Assembly: GCF_022748595.1 (NCBI RefSeq)
Contig: NZ_JALDSX010000023.1
Coordinates: forward strand, 1 to 54,178
Direction: 5' to 3'
Source of the DNA: Brevibacterium sp. ZH18
GTDB taxonomy: Bacteria; Actinomycetota; Actinomycetes; Actinomycetales; Brevibacteriaceae
DNA length: 54,178 nt
The notes below the pieces were generated by a model. The model ran no database searches. It was not told the origin of the DNA and worked only from the letters and a program-made list of their open reading frames with translations. The translations under genes and the position numbers were made by a program. Positions 7,457 to 15,170 of this stretch are shown piece after piece (within the stretch, counting starts at the first letter, position 1; every line of letters starts with the position of its first letter).

Positions 7457-7810
7457 GGTGGCAGGCTCCCACAGTTCGATGCGGTTGCCCTCCGGATCGC
7501 GGATCCAGCCGAAGCGGCCGACGCCCTCCATCTCCTGGATCTCCTCGTCCACGTCCACATTGGCCGCCCTCAGCTGGGCGAGCATGGCAGCGAGGTTCGG
7601 AACCCGGAAGTTGAGCATGCTCTGCTGGTCGCCGGGTCCGAAGTAGTCGGTATCGGCTGGGAAGGACGCGAAGACTGTCGGACCTGCCTGCTGCTGCCAC
7701 AGCCCGTGTTCGCCGAAGTCCAGGCCGAGCACATCCCTATACCAGGACAACAGAGTCTCCGGGTTCTTCGCTCGGAAGAAGTAACCGCCGATTCCGCTCA
7801 CGTGTTCCAT
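7451..7810 (-). CDS. VOC (glyoxalase/bleomycin-resistance-fold) protein
   Basis: The 119-residue single-module vicinal oxygen chelate protein starts MEHVSGIGGYFFRAKNPETL, has the helix SWYRDVLGL, a central LNFRVPNLAAMLAQLRAANV (about 66-85) and the closing strand GWIRDPEGNRIELWEPA. Such proteins act as dimers in glyoxalase, dioxygenase or drug-binding roles; this one is too generic to assign. The open frame extends to 7846, but the ATG at 7810 is chosen because the fold begins right after it; no strong ribosome-binding site is visible for either start. Confidence 0.75.
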   Translation of the reverse strand: MEHVSGIGGYFFRAKNPETLLSWYRDVLGLDFGEHGLWQQQAGPTVFASFPADTDYFGPGDQQSMLNFRVPNLAAMLAQLRAANVDVDEEIQEMEGVGRFGWIRDPEGNRIELWEPATD

Positions 7811-7985
7811 GCGGACAATCGTCAGTCGCGCAGACCCGGGTGTCAAGCACCAGTATCAAACGCACCGAGAGTCGTCGGCGGTGAGGCCACAGATAGCACG
7901 ATCACGTCTCACGATGGAGCGGGAATTGCCCGGCGTTTGAGCGTGTTGTCATACTTAGGTGAAACTATTCGCGAAAGGACGTTCT

Positions 7986-9359
7986 ATGAGCAAGTTCGCA
8001 GTCACAAATGCCAACACCGGCGAGGTCGAGGAAGAGTTCGCCTCCGTCGCTAAGGAAGACATCCCCGGCTACATCGATCGTGCCCACGAGGCCCACCTTT
8101 CGTGGAAGGAGACGCCGCTGCATGAGCGCAGCACGATCCTCCGGAAGTTCGCCGATCTTGTCGATGCCAATGCCGACGAGATGGCCGATATCATCGGTCG
8201 CGAAATGGGCAAGGTCAAGAAGCAGGGCCTCGGCGAGGTGGACAAGGTCGCTCGCACGGCCCGCTGGATGGCCGACAACGCCGCCACTCACCTGGCTCCC
8301 ACCCACCTTGCCGCAGCCGGTGCAGCCAGCAGCTATGTCCGCCACCAGCCGCTGGGCGTGCTGCTGGGCATCATGCCGTGGAACTTCCCCTATAACCAGA
8401 TCGCGCGCTTCGTGCTGCCCAACCTCATGGTCGGCAACGCGATCATCATGAAGCAGGCCTCGATCTGCCCGAAGTCCTCACAGTACTTCGAGGACCTCCT
8501 CACCGAGGCGGGTCTGCCCAAGGGCGTGTACCAGAACATCTACCTCGACAGCTCACACGCCGAAGAGATCCTCAAGGACTTCCGCGTCAAGGGCTTCTCG
8601 CTCACCGGCTCCGAGGGAGCGGGTGCTTCTGTGGCCTCTATCGCTGCGAAGTACTACAAGCGCGCCGTCCTCGAACTCGGCGGCAACGATCCTGCGGTCG
8701 TCCTCGACTCGAAGGATGTGCCGGCACTGGCCAAGAAGCTCGTCGGCCTGCGTCTGGCGAATGCCGGTCAGGTCTGCACCTCACCGAAGCGCATGATCGT
8801 CGTCGATGATCTCTACGACGAGTTCCTCGCCGAGGCCGTCAAGGCCGCAGAGGCAACCAAGGTCTCGACCTACGACGACCCCGATGTCGGTATGGGCCCT
8901 GTCTCCTCCGAGGGTGCTCGCGATGAGATCGTGGCCATGATCGAGAAGGCCGTCGCCGATGGTGCCACGCTGCACACCGGTGGCAAGAAGCTCGACCGTC
9001 CGGGTTGGTTCATGTCGCCAGCTGTTATCTCCGACATCGATCCCAAGTCCGACCTGGGCTGCAACGAGCTCTTCGGCCCCGCAGTCATGGTCTACCGGGC
9101 CAAGGACGAAGAGGATGCGCTGCGTCTGGCCAATGACACCGAATACGGTCTCATGAGCTCGGTGTGGACCGATGACCTCGAAAAGGGCGAGCGTTTCGCC
9201 GCCAAGGTCAACGCCGGCATGACGCTCATCAACGGACACATGGAATCCGGTCCGGAATACCCCTTCGGCGGCATCAACCGCTCGGGCTATGGCCGCGAGA
9301 ATGCCCAGTGGGCCTTCCAGGCGTTCACGAACGATCACCTCATCCGCGTCCACGCCTGA
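7986..9359 (+). CDS. gabD: NAD(P)-dependent succinate-semialdehyde dehydrogenase family
   Basis: The 457-residue aldehyde dehydrogenase has the substrate/cofactor strand LGVLLGIMPWNFPYNQ (about 122-137), SLTGSEGAG (Rossmann loop), LELGGNDPAVV with the general-base Glu, and NAGQVCTSPKR with catalytic Cys264. Length and the GQVCTSPKR motif fit the short (about 455-residue) SSADH class that oxidises succinate semialdehyde to succinate in GABA/putrescine breakdown. Other aldehydes are possible. The start at 7986 is preceded by GAAAGGA; the longer frame from 7959 has no such site. It is monocistronic, ending in a strong terminator. The gene symbol is by family only. Confidence 0.85.
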   Translation: MSKFAVTNANTGEVEEEFASVAKEDIPGYIDRAHEAHLSWKETPLHERSTILRKFADLVDANADEMADIIGREMGKVKKQGLGEVDKVARTARWMADNAATHLAPTHLAAAGAASSYVRHQPLGVLLGIMPWNFPYNQIARFVLPNLMVGNAIIMKQASICPKSSQYFEDLLTEAGLPKGVYQNIYLDSSHAEEILKDFRVKGFSLTGSEGAGASVASIAAKYYKRAVLELGGNDPAVVLDSKDVPALAKKLVGLRLANAGQVCTSPKRMIVVDDLYDEFLAEAVKAAEATKVSTYDDPDVGMGPVSSEGARDEIVAMIEKAVADGATLHTGGKKLDRPGWFMSPAVISDIDPKSDLGCNELFGPAVMVYRAKDEEDALRLANDTEYGLMSSVWTDDLEKGERFAAKVNAGMTLINGHMESGPEYPFGGINRSGYGRENAQWAFQAFTNDHLIRVHA

Positions 9360-9390
9360 GGATCGATCTTCACATAACTGAATAGACAAA

Positions 9391-9436
9391 GATCCCGCCG
9401 ACAGCGTCCATATCGCTGTCGGCGGGATCTTCTTTT
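9391..9436 (+). terminator. Rho-independent terminator after the SSADH gene
   Basis: GATCCCGCCGACAGCG (9391-9406) pairs perfectly with its complement at 9414-9429 (16 bp, 7-base loop) and is followed by TTCTTTT. This is the strongest terminator in the window. Confidence 0.9.
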
Positions 9437-9464
9437 ACGAGTGCTGTCTCAATAGCTTCTCGAG

Positions 9465-9537
9465 TGGAGGTAAGGGGACTCGAACCCCTAACCCCCTGCT
9501 TGCAAAGCAGGTGCGCTACCAATTGCGCCATACCCCC
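9465..9537 (-). tRNA. tRNA-Ala (anticodon TGC), copy 1
   Basis: The 73-base cloverleaf has a 7-bp acceptor stem (one G-U), a GCGC D-stem, the anticodon stem CCTGC/GCAGG with loop TTTGCAA (anticodon TGC) and a TTCGAGT T-loop. Discriminator base is A. The three bases after it read CTC, so the CCA tail is not encoded. It is identical to the second copy at 13935-14007. Confidence 0.95.
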
Positions 9538-9616
9538 TCAGAGCACAGACCGACTTTACCCGGTCATGGGTTGACTGCGCAATTGCACGGGCGTGCGAGG
9601 ACTCCGCCACCAGAGC

Positions 9617-10066
9617 CTAAGCCTGCACCACCTCGGAATGCAGCGCCGTGACCAGGGGTCCCAGTTCCGGCACTTCGCCAGCTTCGGCCAACGCCTCTTC
9701 GAGGACCCGATCATGCGTGGGTCGAGCAGCTTCGAACAGCTTCCATCCAGCATCGGTGAGTTCAGTGTAGATTCCCCGGCGGTCGTCATCGCAGAGGATC
9801 CTCGTCAGCAGTCCGCGATCCTCCAGCCGTGTGACAAGACGCGTCGTGGCACTGCTCGACAGGGCTGCCGCACGCGCCAGCTGCCGCATGCGCATGTGCC
9901 AGCCGTCCTGCCGGCTGAGTGCATCCAGCACGGTGTATTCGACGACCGAAAGCTGATGTTCGCGCTGCAGCGAACGCTCCAACTCGGTCTCGATCAATGC
10001 GTGCAGAGCGGCAAGTGTGCGCCAGCCACGAGACCGGATCTCGACCGCGTCATCCCTGATGCCCAT
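9617..10066 (-). CDS. MarR-family transcriptional regulator
   Basis: The 149-residue winged-helix protein has a dimerisation helix (RGWRTLAALHALIETELERS), then LSVVEYTVLDALS (about 40-52), the recognition-helix region LARAAALSSSATTRLVTRLE (about 62-81) and a wing with DDRRGIYTELTDAG. These are standard MarR features. The frame runs open to 10132, but the ATG at 10066 follows GAAGGAG with good spacing. It is divergent from an MFS drug-efflux gene, and inverted repeats of TTGC/GCAA type fill the intergenic region, so it is probably a ligand-responsive repressor of that transporter and of itself. Confidence 0.9.
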   Translation of the reverse strand: MGIRDDAVEIRSRGWRTLAALHALIETELERSLQREHQLSVVEYTVLDALSRQDGWHMRMRQLARAAALSSSATTRLVTRLEDRGLLTRILCDDDRRGIYTELTDAGWKLFEAARPTHDRVLEEALAEAGEVPELGPLVTALHSEVVQA

Positions 10067-10105
10067 GTATTTCTCCTTCGGATCGCCTTCATCACAGAAT
10101 ACACC

Positions 10106-10157
10106 ACTTGCGCGGATATAGCGCGTGTGCAAGTATTAATACCGTTGCGTTTGCAAC
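10106..10157. promoter_or_regulatory. Putative MarR operators between divergent marR and MFS genes
   Basis: Two inverted repeats share a TTGC/GCAA core: ACTTGC (10106-10111) with GCAAGT (10129-10134), and GTTGC-GTTT-GCAAC (10144-10157). The AT-rich TATTAAT at 10134-10140 between them could be a -10 element. The arrangement fits repressor binding; not proven. Confidence 0.45.
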
Positions 10158-10226
10158 TACTGCATACGCCTTCTATTGCACACGCGCCGAGGCAGACCGC
10201 TTCCTTGGTGCGAAAGGAGAGACACC

Positions 10227-11444
10227 ATGCCACTCGCACTGCTCGCACTCGCCATCGGCGGGTTCGGAATCGGACTCACGGAGTTCGTCATCATGGGGCT
10301 GCTGCCCGAGGTATCCGCTGACTTCGGTGTCACCGAGACCGTCGCAGGCTATCTCATCTCCGGCTATGCCCTCGCCGTCGCGGTCGGAGCGATACTGCTG
10401 ACTGTGGCGATGACCAAGCTCAACCGCAAGACGGCGCTCATCGGCCTCATGGTCCTCTTCATCATCGGCAATGTCCTCTCCGCCCTCGCACCGAGCTACG
10501 AGGTCATGATGCTCGGCCGTATTATCGCAGCCCTCTGCCACGGTGCCTTCTTCGGCATCGGCTCGGTCGTGGCCGCTGGACTCGTCGCGCCGCATCGTCA
10601 GGCCGCCGCCATCTCGATGATGTTCGCGGGCCTCACGACCGCCAATGTGCTCGGCGTCCCGCTGGGGACGTTCCTCGGCCAGGCCACCGGTTGGCGCTCG
10701 ACCTTCTGGGCCATCAGCATCATCGGCGTCATCGCTCTCTCCGGGATCGTCGCTCTCATCCCCGCCGCAGCCGCACAGGCGAAATCAACGGGCGGCATTC
10801 TCAGCGAGTTCCGCATCTTCGCCAGCGGACAGGTCTGGGCCTCGATCCTCATCACGATCTTCGGCTACGGAGGAATGTTCGGTGCCTTCAGCTACATGGC
10901 GTTCACTCTCACCGGAGTCACCGGATTCGCCAGTTCGACCGTTCCCTGGCTGTTGGTCCTCTTCGGAGTCGGACTGTTCGTCGGCAACATGCTCGGCGGA
11001 AGAGCAGCGGACAAGAACCTCGGCAGGACACTTCTGGTCCTGCTCGTCGGGCTCGTCATCATCCTGGCTGTGTTCTCCCAGATCGCCGGAAGCCAGATCG
11101 CCACGATCATCGCCCTGGTCTTCATGGGCGGGTTCGGATTCGCCACGGTGCCCGCGATGCAGATGCGCATCATGCGTCACTCCCAGGCTGCACCGACACT
11201 CGGATCGGGCGCCAACATCGCGGCGTTCAATGTGGGCAACGCCTTCGGAGCCTGGATCGGCGGCATCACCATCGCCGCCGGACTCGGCTACTCGTCACCG
11301 CTCTGGGCCGGTTCCCTGGTCACCGTGGCAGGTCTCATCGTCTTCCTCATCGGCGGTCTCGCCCGCGGAGGGGAGCTGCGCCGCGACTCGGCCGATACCG
11401 AGCCCACCCTCGAGGCGGAACCCGCCCACAGTCCCCAGGGCTGA
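10227..11444 (+). CDS. MFS efflux transporter (AraJ/sugar-efflux type)
   Basis: The 405-residue, 12-helix major facilitator opens LALAIGGFGIGLTEFVIMGL (about 5-24) and continues LLPEVSADFGVTETVAGYLI, the hallmark of the AraJ/YdhP-like DHA1 branch. LGRIIAALCHGAFFGIGS (about 97-114) is motif-C-like antiporter sequence. It probably exports drugs or sugars by proton antiport. ATG 10227 is chosen over the longer frame from 10176 because AAGGAG lies nine bases upstream and the first helix begins immediately. It is divergent from the MarR gene and convergent with the next exporter, separated by 12 bases. Confidence 0.88.
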   Translation: MPLALLALAIGGFGIGLTEFVIMGLLPEVSADFGVTETVAGYLISGYALAVAVGAILLTVAMTKLNRKTALIGLMVLFIIGNVLSALAPSYEVMMLGRIIAALCHGAFFGIGSVVAAGLVAPHRQAAAISMMFAGLTTANVLGVPLGTFLGQATGWRSTFWAISIIGVIALSGIVALIPAAAAQAKSTGGILSEFRIFASGQVWASILITIFGYGGMFGAFSYMAFTLTGVTGFASSTVPWLLVLFGVGLFVGNMLGGRAADKNLGRTLLVLLVGLVIILAVFSQIAGSQIATIIALVFMGGFGFATVPAMQMRIMRHSQAAPTLGSGANIAAFNVGNAFGAWIGGITIAAGLGYSSPLWAGSLVTVAGLIVFLIGGLARGGELRRDSADTEPTLEAEPAHSPQG

Positions 11445-11456
11445 ACGACCTTCAGG

Positions 11457-12971
11457 TCATTCGGCGGGTGCCTCGGGAACCAGGGAAACCACCTCGGCGG
11501 GGGTGTCCTCCTGATCTTCGGGCTTGCGGATGAAGAAGGAGAGCACGACGGGCACCAGGGCGATGCACGCGGCCAGCAGGAACGCGGACTGCGCGCCCGG
11601 TGCTCCAGCCTCGGGCACGCTCTGACCGGCCGCCTGGCCCGAGTGCAGAGCCGAGGAGTAGATCGAGATGAGCAGGGCAGTGCCCGCGGCTCCTGCGACC
11701 TGCTGCAAGGTGTTCAGCGCTGCCGAACCGTGCGAGTACAGCTTCCGCTCGAGAGATCCCAGCGAGGCGGAGAACAACGGGGTGAACGAAGCGGCAAGAC
11801 CCAGGGACATGACGGTCTGGATGACCACGAGGACCCACGTCGGAGTGCCCACGACGACCGTGGAATACGCGAACATCGCAGCGGCGATCATGATCGAACC
11901 CGGCACCAGCAGCGTCCGCGGTCCACGAGCGTCGTAGATGCGTCCCATGATCGGGGCCAGAACGCCCATCAGGATCGAACCGGGCAGAAGAACGAGACCG
12001 GACTGGGTGGCGTTGAGTCCGGCGACGTTCTGCAGGTACAGCGGCAGCAGCGAGAAGGTTCCGAACATGGCAAGGGCGACGACGGCCATGATGATTACGG
12101 CGATCACGTAGTTGCGGGAGGCGAACACCCGCAGGTCGAGCAGGGCGCGGTCACCGCGTTGGAGGAAGAGCTGGCGCCACACGAAGAGCGCAAGGAATAC
12201 GATGCCGGCGGCGATCGTACCCCAGGCCAGTCCCGTCGTGGACGATCCGCCCGCCGCGGCGTCGTGGCCCCCGCCGAACTGGCTGAGTCCGAATACGATC
12301 CCACCGAAGGCGAAGACCGAGAGGATGATCGAGACGACGTCGATGGGGGCGTGAGTGCTCTCGCCGAGGTTGGTCATCCATTTGGCGCCGAGTGCGAGGG
12401 CGATCAGACCGATCGGCAGAACGATGCCGAAGAGCCAGCGCCAGCCGAGGGAGTCGAGGACGATTCCGGACATCGTCGGACCGATGGCAGGGGCGAGCGA
12501 GATGACGAGGCCTACGCGGCCCATCATCCGACCGCGGGAGTGGGGCGGGACCACGTTCATCATTGTCGTCATCAGCAGCGGCATCATGATGCCCGTGCCA
12601 CCGGCCTGAACGACGCGGCCGACGAGGAGCAGGCCGAAGCCCGGGGACACGAGGCAGATCAGGGTGCCCGAAGTGAAGAGGATCATCGCGGCCAGGAAGA
12701 TCTGGCGAGTGGTGAACCGTTGGAGCAGGAAGCCCGTCGTCGGAATCACGACAGCCATCGTGAGCATGAATGCGCTGGTCAGCCACTGGCCCAGCTCGGG
12801 AGGGATTCCGAGTGAGACGTTGAGCTCCGGGATGGCGATGGCCATCGTCGTCTCATTGAGGATGGCCACGAAGGCGGCCACCAGGAGCAACCAGATGACG
12901 CGCATTCCAGCAGGATCGATGGTGTCAGTGTGCGTCTCATGCGCGTGTGTTTGTGAGCTGTCGCGGGACAT
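11457..12971 (-). CDS. DHA2-family (EmrB/QacA type) multidrug MFS transporter
   Basis: The 504-residue protein has about 14 hydrophobic helices, the length typical of DHA2 exporters. The N-terminus is His/Thr-rich (SSQTHAHETHTDT). Motif D appears as LNETTMAIAIPELNVSLG (about 38-55); the antiporter motif C-like segment is GLVISLAPAIGPTMSGIVLD (about 153-172). It expels cationic or lipophilic drugs against a proton gradient in characterised relatives. No regulator lies next to it on the same strand; a perfect palindrome at 13106-13119 in the upstream region could be its operator. It lies inside the segment bracketed by the two tRNA-Ala genes. Confidence 0.88.
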   Translation of the reverse strand: MSRDSSQTHAHETHTDTIDPAGMRVIWLLLVAAFVAILNETTMAIAIPELNVSLGIPPELGQWLTSAFMLTMAVVIPTTGFLLQRFTTRQIFLAAMILFTSGTLICLVSPGFGLLLVGRVVQAGGTGIMMPLLMTTMMNVVPPHSRGRMMGRVGLVISLAPAIGPTMSGIVLDSLGWRWLFGIVLPIGLIALALGAKWMTNLGESTHAPIDVVSIILSVFAFGGIVFGLSQFGGGHDAAAGGSSTTGLAWGTIAAGIVFLALFVWRQLFLQRGDRALLDLRVFASRNYVIAVIIMAVVALAMFGTFSLLPLYLQNVAGLNATQSGLVLLPGSILMGVLAPIMGRIYDARGPRTLLVPGSIMIAAAMFAYSTVVVGTPTWVLVVIQTVMSLGLAASFTPLFSASLGSLERKLYSHGSAALNTLQQVAGAAGTALLISIYSSALHSGQAAGQSVPEAGAPGAQSAFLLAACIALVPVVLSFFIRKPEDQEDTPAEVVSLVPEAPAE

Positions 12972-13299
12972 GAAGGTGCTCCGATCAGAGATGTGATTGA
13001 GTCGCCGAGGTGGGGGCGAGCCTCTGCTCGCAGCAGCCGAGACCGCGCGCAGACACAGAGGTCAACGGCAATCAACAGTAACCTATTCCGCAGCCACCAC
13101 AATTCGTGGAGATCTCCACTTCAGGCACCGACGATCTGCGGTACCGCGGGACGTTGAGCCGAGCTGGGCTCACCATCGCGACATCGCGCGGAAGTTCACC
13201 GAACAGCCATCTTCCTTCGTTGTGGGTCGTCCGTTCGGCTGCTAGCGTCGACGGCGGAAGCGATGTGCTTCCTGTCACATTGTCGAGCGGAACGAACGG
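12972..13299. other. Intergenic region between DHA2 exporter and CHAP gene
   Basis: No open frame here looks coding. It holds the perfect palindrome GTGGAGATCTCCAC (13106-13119) and, toward the CHAP gene, TTGTGG (13220-13225) with TAGCGT (13243-13248) at a 17-bp spacing, a plausible promoter. The start of the exporter gene has no obvious consensus promoter. Confidence 0.4.
13106..13119. promoter_or_regulatory. Perfect 14-bp palindrome, candidate operator
   Basis: GTGGAGATCTCCAC is perfectly self-complementary and lies in the divergent region 135 bases upstream of the DHA2 exporter start. Regulator unknown; a TetR-type protein encoded elsewhere is possible. Confidence 0.35.
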
Positions 13300-13869
13300 A
13301 TGAGTAAGAATATGACTCTCAAGATCGTCACCACGAAGACCCTGGCGACTGCAATGATCGCCGGAACCGCCATGTTCGGCGGCACTACGTTCGCCACAGC
13401 AGCGGGAGCTTCAACCCCCGCGCCAGGTGGAGCGAGCGCCGAGGCCGGACAGGCGGCACCGGAAGCTGACGTGAAATTCGACAGCATCGGAGACTTCCTC
13501 CACCACTACCAGGGCCAGGCCCTAGCCAATTCGCAGGGTACCTTCCAGGGCGAATGCGTGAGCCTGATCTCCCGCGCCCTCGAGGAAGTCCACGGCGTCG
13601 ATCACGGCGCTTGGGGCAACGCCGTCGACTATCAGAAGGGCAGCATCGGCGGCCAGCACATGGCGGCGAACGGCTTCACCTGGCACACCGACCAGAAGTT
13701 CGAGAACGGCGACATCCTCGTCTGGGGTGACGGCCCTCAGACCTCTGCCTACGGGCATATCGGAATCTACTACGAGGGCCAGGTCTGGCAGCAGAACTTC
13801 AACGGTGATCGGACACTCCAGCCCTACAACGGCACGATCGACGCCTACCTGGGCTACTGGCGCGCCTGA
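13300..13869 (+). CDS. Secreted CHAP-domain peptidoglycan hydrolase
   Basis: The 189-residue protein has an N-terminal signal peptide (basic MSKNMTLKIVTTK, hydrophobic core to about 33, likely cleavage after FATAA), an Ala/Pro-rich linker to about 57, and a CHAP domain. Catalytic-looking residues are Cys86 in QGECVSLISRAL, His153 in YGHIGIYYEG and Asn166 in WQQNFNGD, the usual Cys-His-polar triad of amidase/endopeptidases that cut peptide cross-bridges. There is no extra cell-wall-binding domain, so it is a minimal exported enzyme. ATG 13300 is used; an in-frame ATG four codons later is possible because neither has a strong ribosome-binding site. It is monocistronic, ending in a hairpin. Confidence 0.85.
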   Translation: MSKNMTLKIVTTKTLATAMIAGTAMFGGTTFATAAGASTPAPGGASAEAGQAAPEADVKFDSIGDFLHHYQGQALANSQGTFQGECVSLISRALEEVHGVDHGAWGNAVDYQKGSIGGQHMAANGFTWHTDQKFENGDILVWGDGPQTSAYGHIGIYYEGQVWQQNFNGDRTLQPYNGTIDAYLGYWRA

Positions 13870-13891
13870 GGCCGACCAGCCTGACAACGAC

Positions 13892-13924
13892 GAAGGCTCC
13901 GGACCGCAGTGGTCCGGAGCCTTC
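13892..13924 (+). terminator. Hairpin terminator after the CHAP gene
   Basis: GAAGGCTCCGGACC (13892-13905) and GGTCCGGAGCCTTC (13911-13924) form a perfect 14-bp stem with a 5-base loop. No clean T-run follows. It lies between the CHAP gene and the convergent tRNA-Ala and may serve both. Confidence 0.7.
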
Positions 13925-13931
13925 ATATCTC

Positions 13932-14007
13932 TGGTGGAGGTAAGGGGACTCGAACCCCTAACCCCCTGCTTGCAAAGCAGGTGCGCTACCAATTGCGCCA
14001 TACCCCC
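13932..14007 (-). tRNA. tRNA-Ala (anticodon TGC), copy 2, CCA encoded
   Basis: It has the same 73-base cloverleaf as copy 1 (13935-14007) plus a genomically encoded CCA at 13932-13934. It stands 151 bases downstream of tRNA-Ile in the conserved gyrA-DUF3566-Ile-Ala order of actinobacteria, so this is probably the ancestral copy. Confidence 0.95.
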
Positions 14008-14158
14008 AGAAGGGATTCACCTTCACACCGAATCGGTGTGTTCGGACCATTCGGCTTGGGCACTCTGATTACCGTGCCGCCACCGGAAGAAAACTCCGAG
14101 TCCCACAAGTGTGAGACCGCTGAGAATCCATTTCTTCATGATCCTCCTCGAAAGGATG

Positions 14159-14232
14159 TGGGCCTACCTGGACTTGAACCAGGGACCTCTTCGTTATCAG
14201 CGAAGCGCTCTAACCGCCTGAGCTATAGGCCC
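14159..14232 (-). tRNA. tRNA-Ile (anticodon GAT)
   Basis: The 74-base cloverleaf has acceptor stem GGGCCTA/TAGGCCC, D-stem GCTC/GAGC, anticodon stem CTTCG/CGAAG with loop CTGATAA (anticodon GAT) and T-loop TTCAAGT. The discriminator is A and CCA is not encoded (CAT follows). Confidence 0.96.
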
Positions 14233-14275
14233 TTTTGAGGGTGAACCCGAAGTAAAACGATACCCAACCCCCTAT

Positions 14276-14322
14276 GACAAACACAAATCCGGTGGCAGTG
14301 ACTCGCCTCACATGCCACCGGA
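14276..14322 (-). terminator. Rho-independent terminator of the gyrBA-DUF3566 operon
   Basis: On the minus strand TCCGGTGGCA pairs with TGCCACCGGA (plus 14313-14322 and 14288-14297; 10 bp, 15-base loop), followed by the T-rich TTTGTGTTTG. It lies 20 bases after the DUF3566 stop. Confidence 0.75.
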
Positions 14323-14342
14323 TCGGTGCTGGTCATCAAGGA

Positions 14343-15170
14343 TCAGTCGTCAGTGAGGGTCAGATGGAACCCGCCCGCGATGAGGGAACCGATGTTGTAG
14401 ATGAATGCTGCGAGGGTCGACAGCGCCGTCATCAGAACGATGTTGATGACCGCGATGATGAATCCGGCCGCGACGACTCGGCCGAAGCCGAAGATGCCGA
14501 TGAGCTTCTCCGCCGATTCCGCTCCGGCGAGCTCCGTCATCGTCGTCTCCAGACCGCTCATGACGCCGGTGGCCTGGAGGACGACCCAAAGGACGATGAA
14601 CGCCACGATGGTCGCAATGCCGATGGCCACGGACATGAGGAACGACATCTTCATGACCGACCAGGGATCAACGGCCGAGACAGTCAGTCGGACCGTGCGC
14701 GGGCCCTTCTTCTTCTTGCCCTTGCCGCTGTCGACGATGTTCTTCACGCCCATCTTGACGCTGCCGGAGCTGGCGCGGACGGTGTTCGCGGCAGCTCCCA
14801 TCGCCGAGGTGGCCGGACCATTCCCATTCGATGTCCGTTGCGAGCCGGTGGCCTGACCCGAGGGGGCAGATCCGCTCGCGGCTGCACCTCCGGAGGCCGG
14901 TCCACCGGCCGAGCCCGTGGCAGAACCTCCCGAGGGCGCCCGGTTGGGCTTCGGTGAGGCCTTGGGCGCGGGCGGCGCGACGACTGTGGGCTTCTCAGCC
15001 GAATATCCTGAGCTGCCGTTGGATCTGCCGTTGCCCGACCCGGTTCCGGAGGCAGGAGGCTGCCCGTTGCCGGTTTTATCGTCGGTCTTCGACGATCCTG
15101 CCGTCAGACGGGTGGAACCGCTTGATGTGCGGATGACCTTCCCTGAGCCTGGCTGTTTGTTGTCGCTCAC
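14343..15170 (-). CDS. DUF3566 membrane protein
   Basis: The 275-residue protein has a long disordered Gly/Ser/Pro/Asn/Ala-rich N-terminal half (about 1-140), followed by the DUF3566 domain: [20 protein letters not shown] leads into a first transmembrane helix (about 176-200), and a second helix (about 226-258) ends in [10 protein letters not shown]. Homologues sit directly after gyrA in nearly all actinobacteria (Rv0007 in Mycobacterium tuberculosis); function is not established. The GTG start overlaps the gyrA stop in GTGA, so it is translationally coupled to gyrA and is the last gene of the operon. Confidence 0.9.
   Translation of the reverse strand: MSDNKQPGSGKVIRTSSGSTRLTAGSSKTDDKTGNGQPPASGTGSGNGRSNGSSGYSAEKPTVVAPPAPKASPKPNRAPSGGSATGSAGGPASGGAAASGSAPSGQATGSQRTSNGNGPATSAMGAAANTVRASSGSVKMGVKNIVDSGKGKKKKGPRTVRLTVSAVDPWSVMKMSFLMSVAIGIATIVAFIVLWVVLQATGVMSGLETTMTELAGAESAEKLIGIFGFGRVVAAGFIIAVINIVLMTALSTLAAFIYNIGSLIAGGFHLTLTDD

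Noticed and set aside
11643..12815. 390-residue plus-strand open frame rich in Arg, Asp, His and Glu
   Set aside because: It is an antisense shadow of the DHA2 transporter; the composition is that of reverse-read hydrophobic codons.
9464..14007. Prophage or integrative element in the tRNA-bracketed block
   Set aside because: No integrase, excisionase, transposase or phage gene is seen; only the direct repeat remains as a hint, reported as a finding with low certainty.
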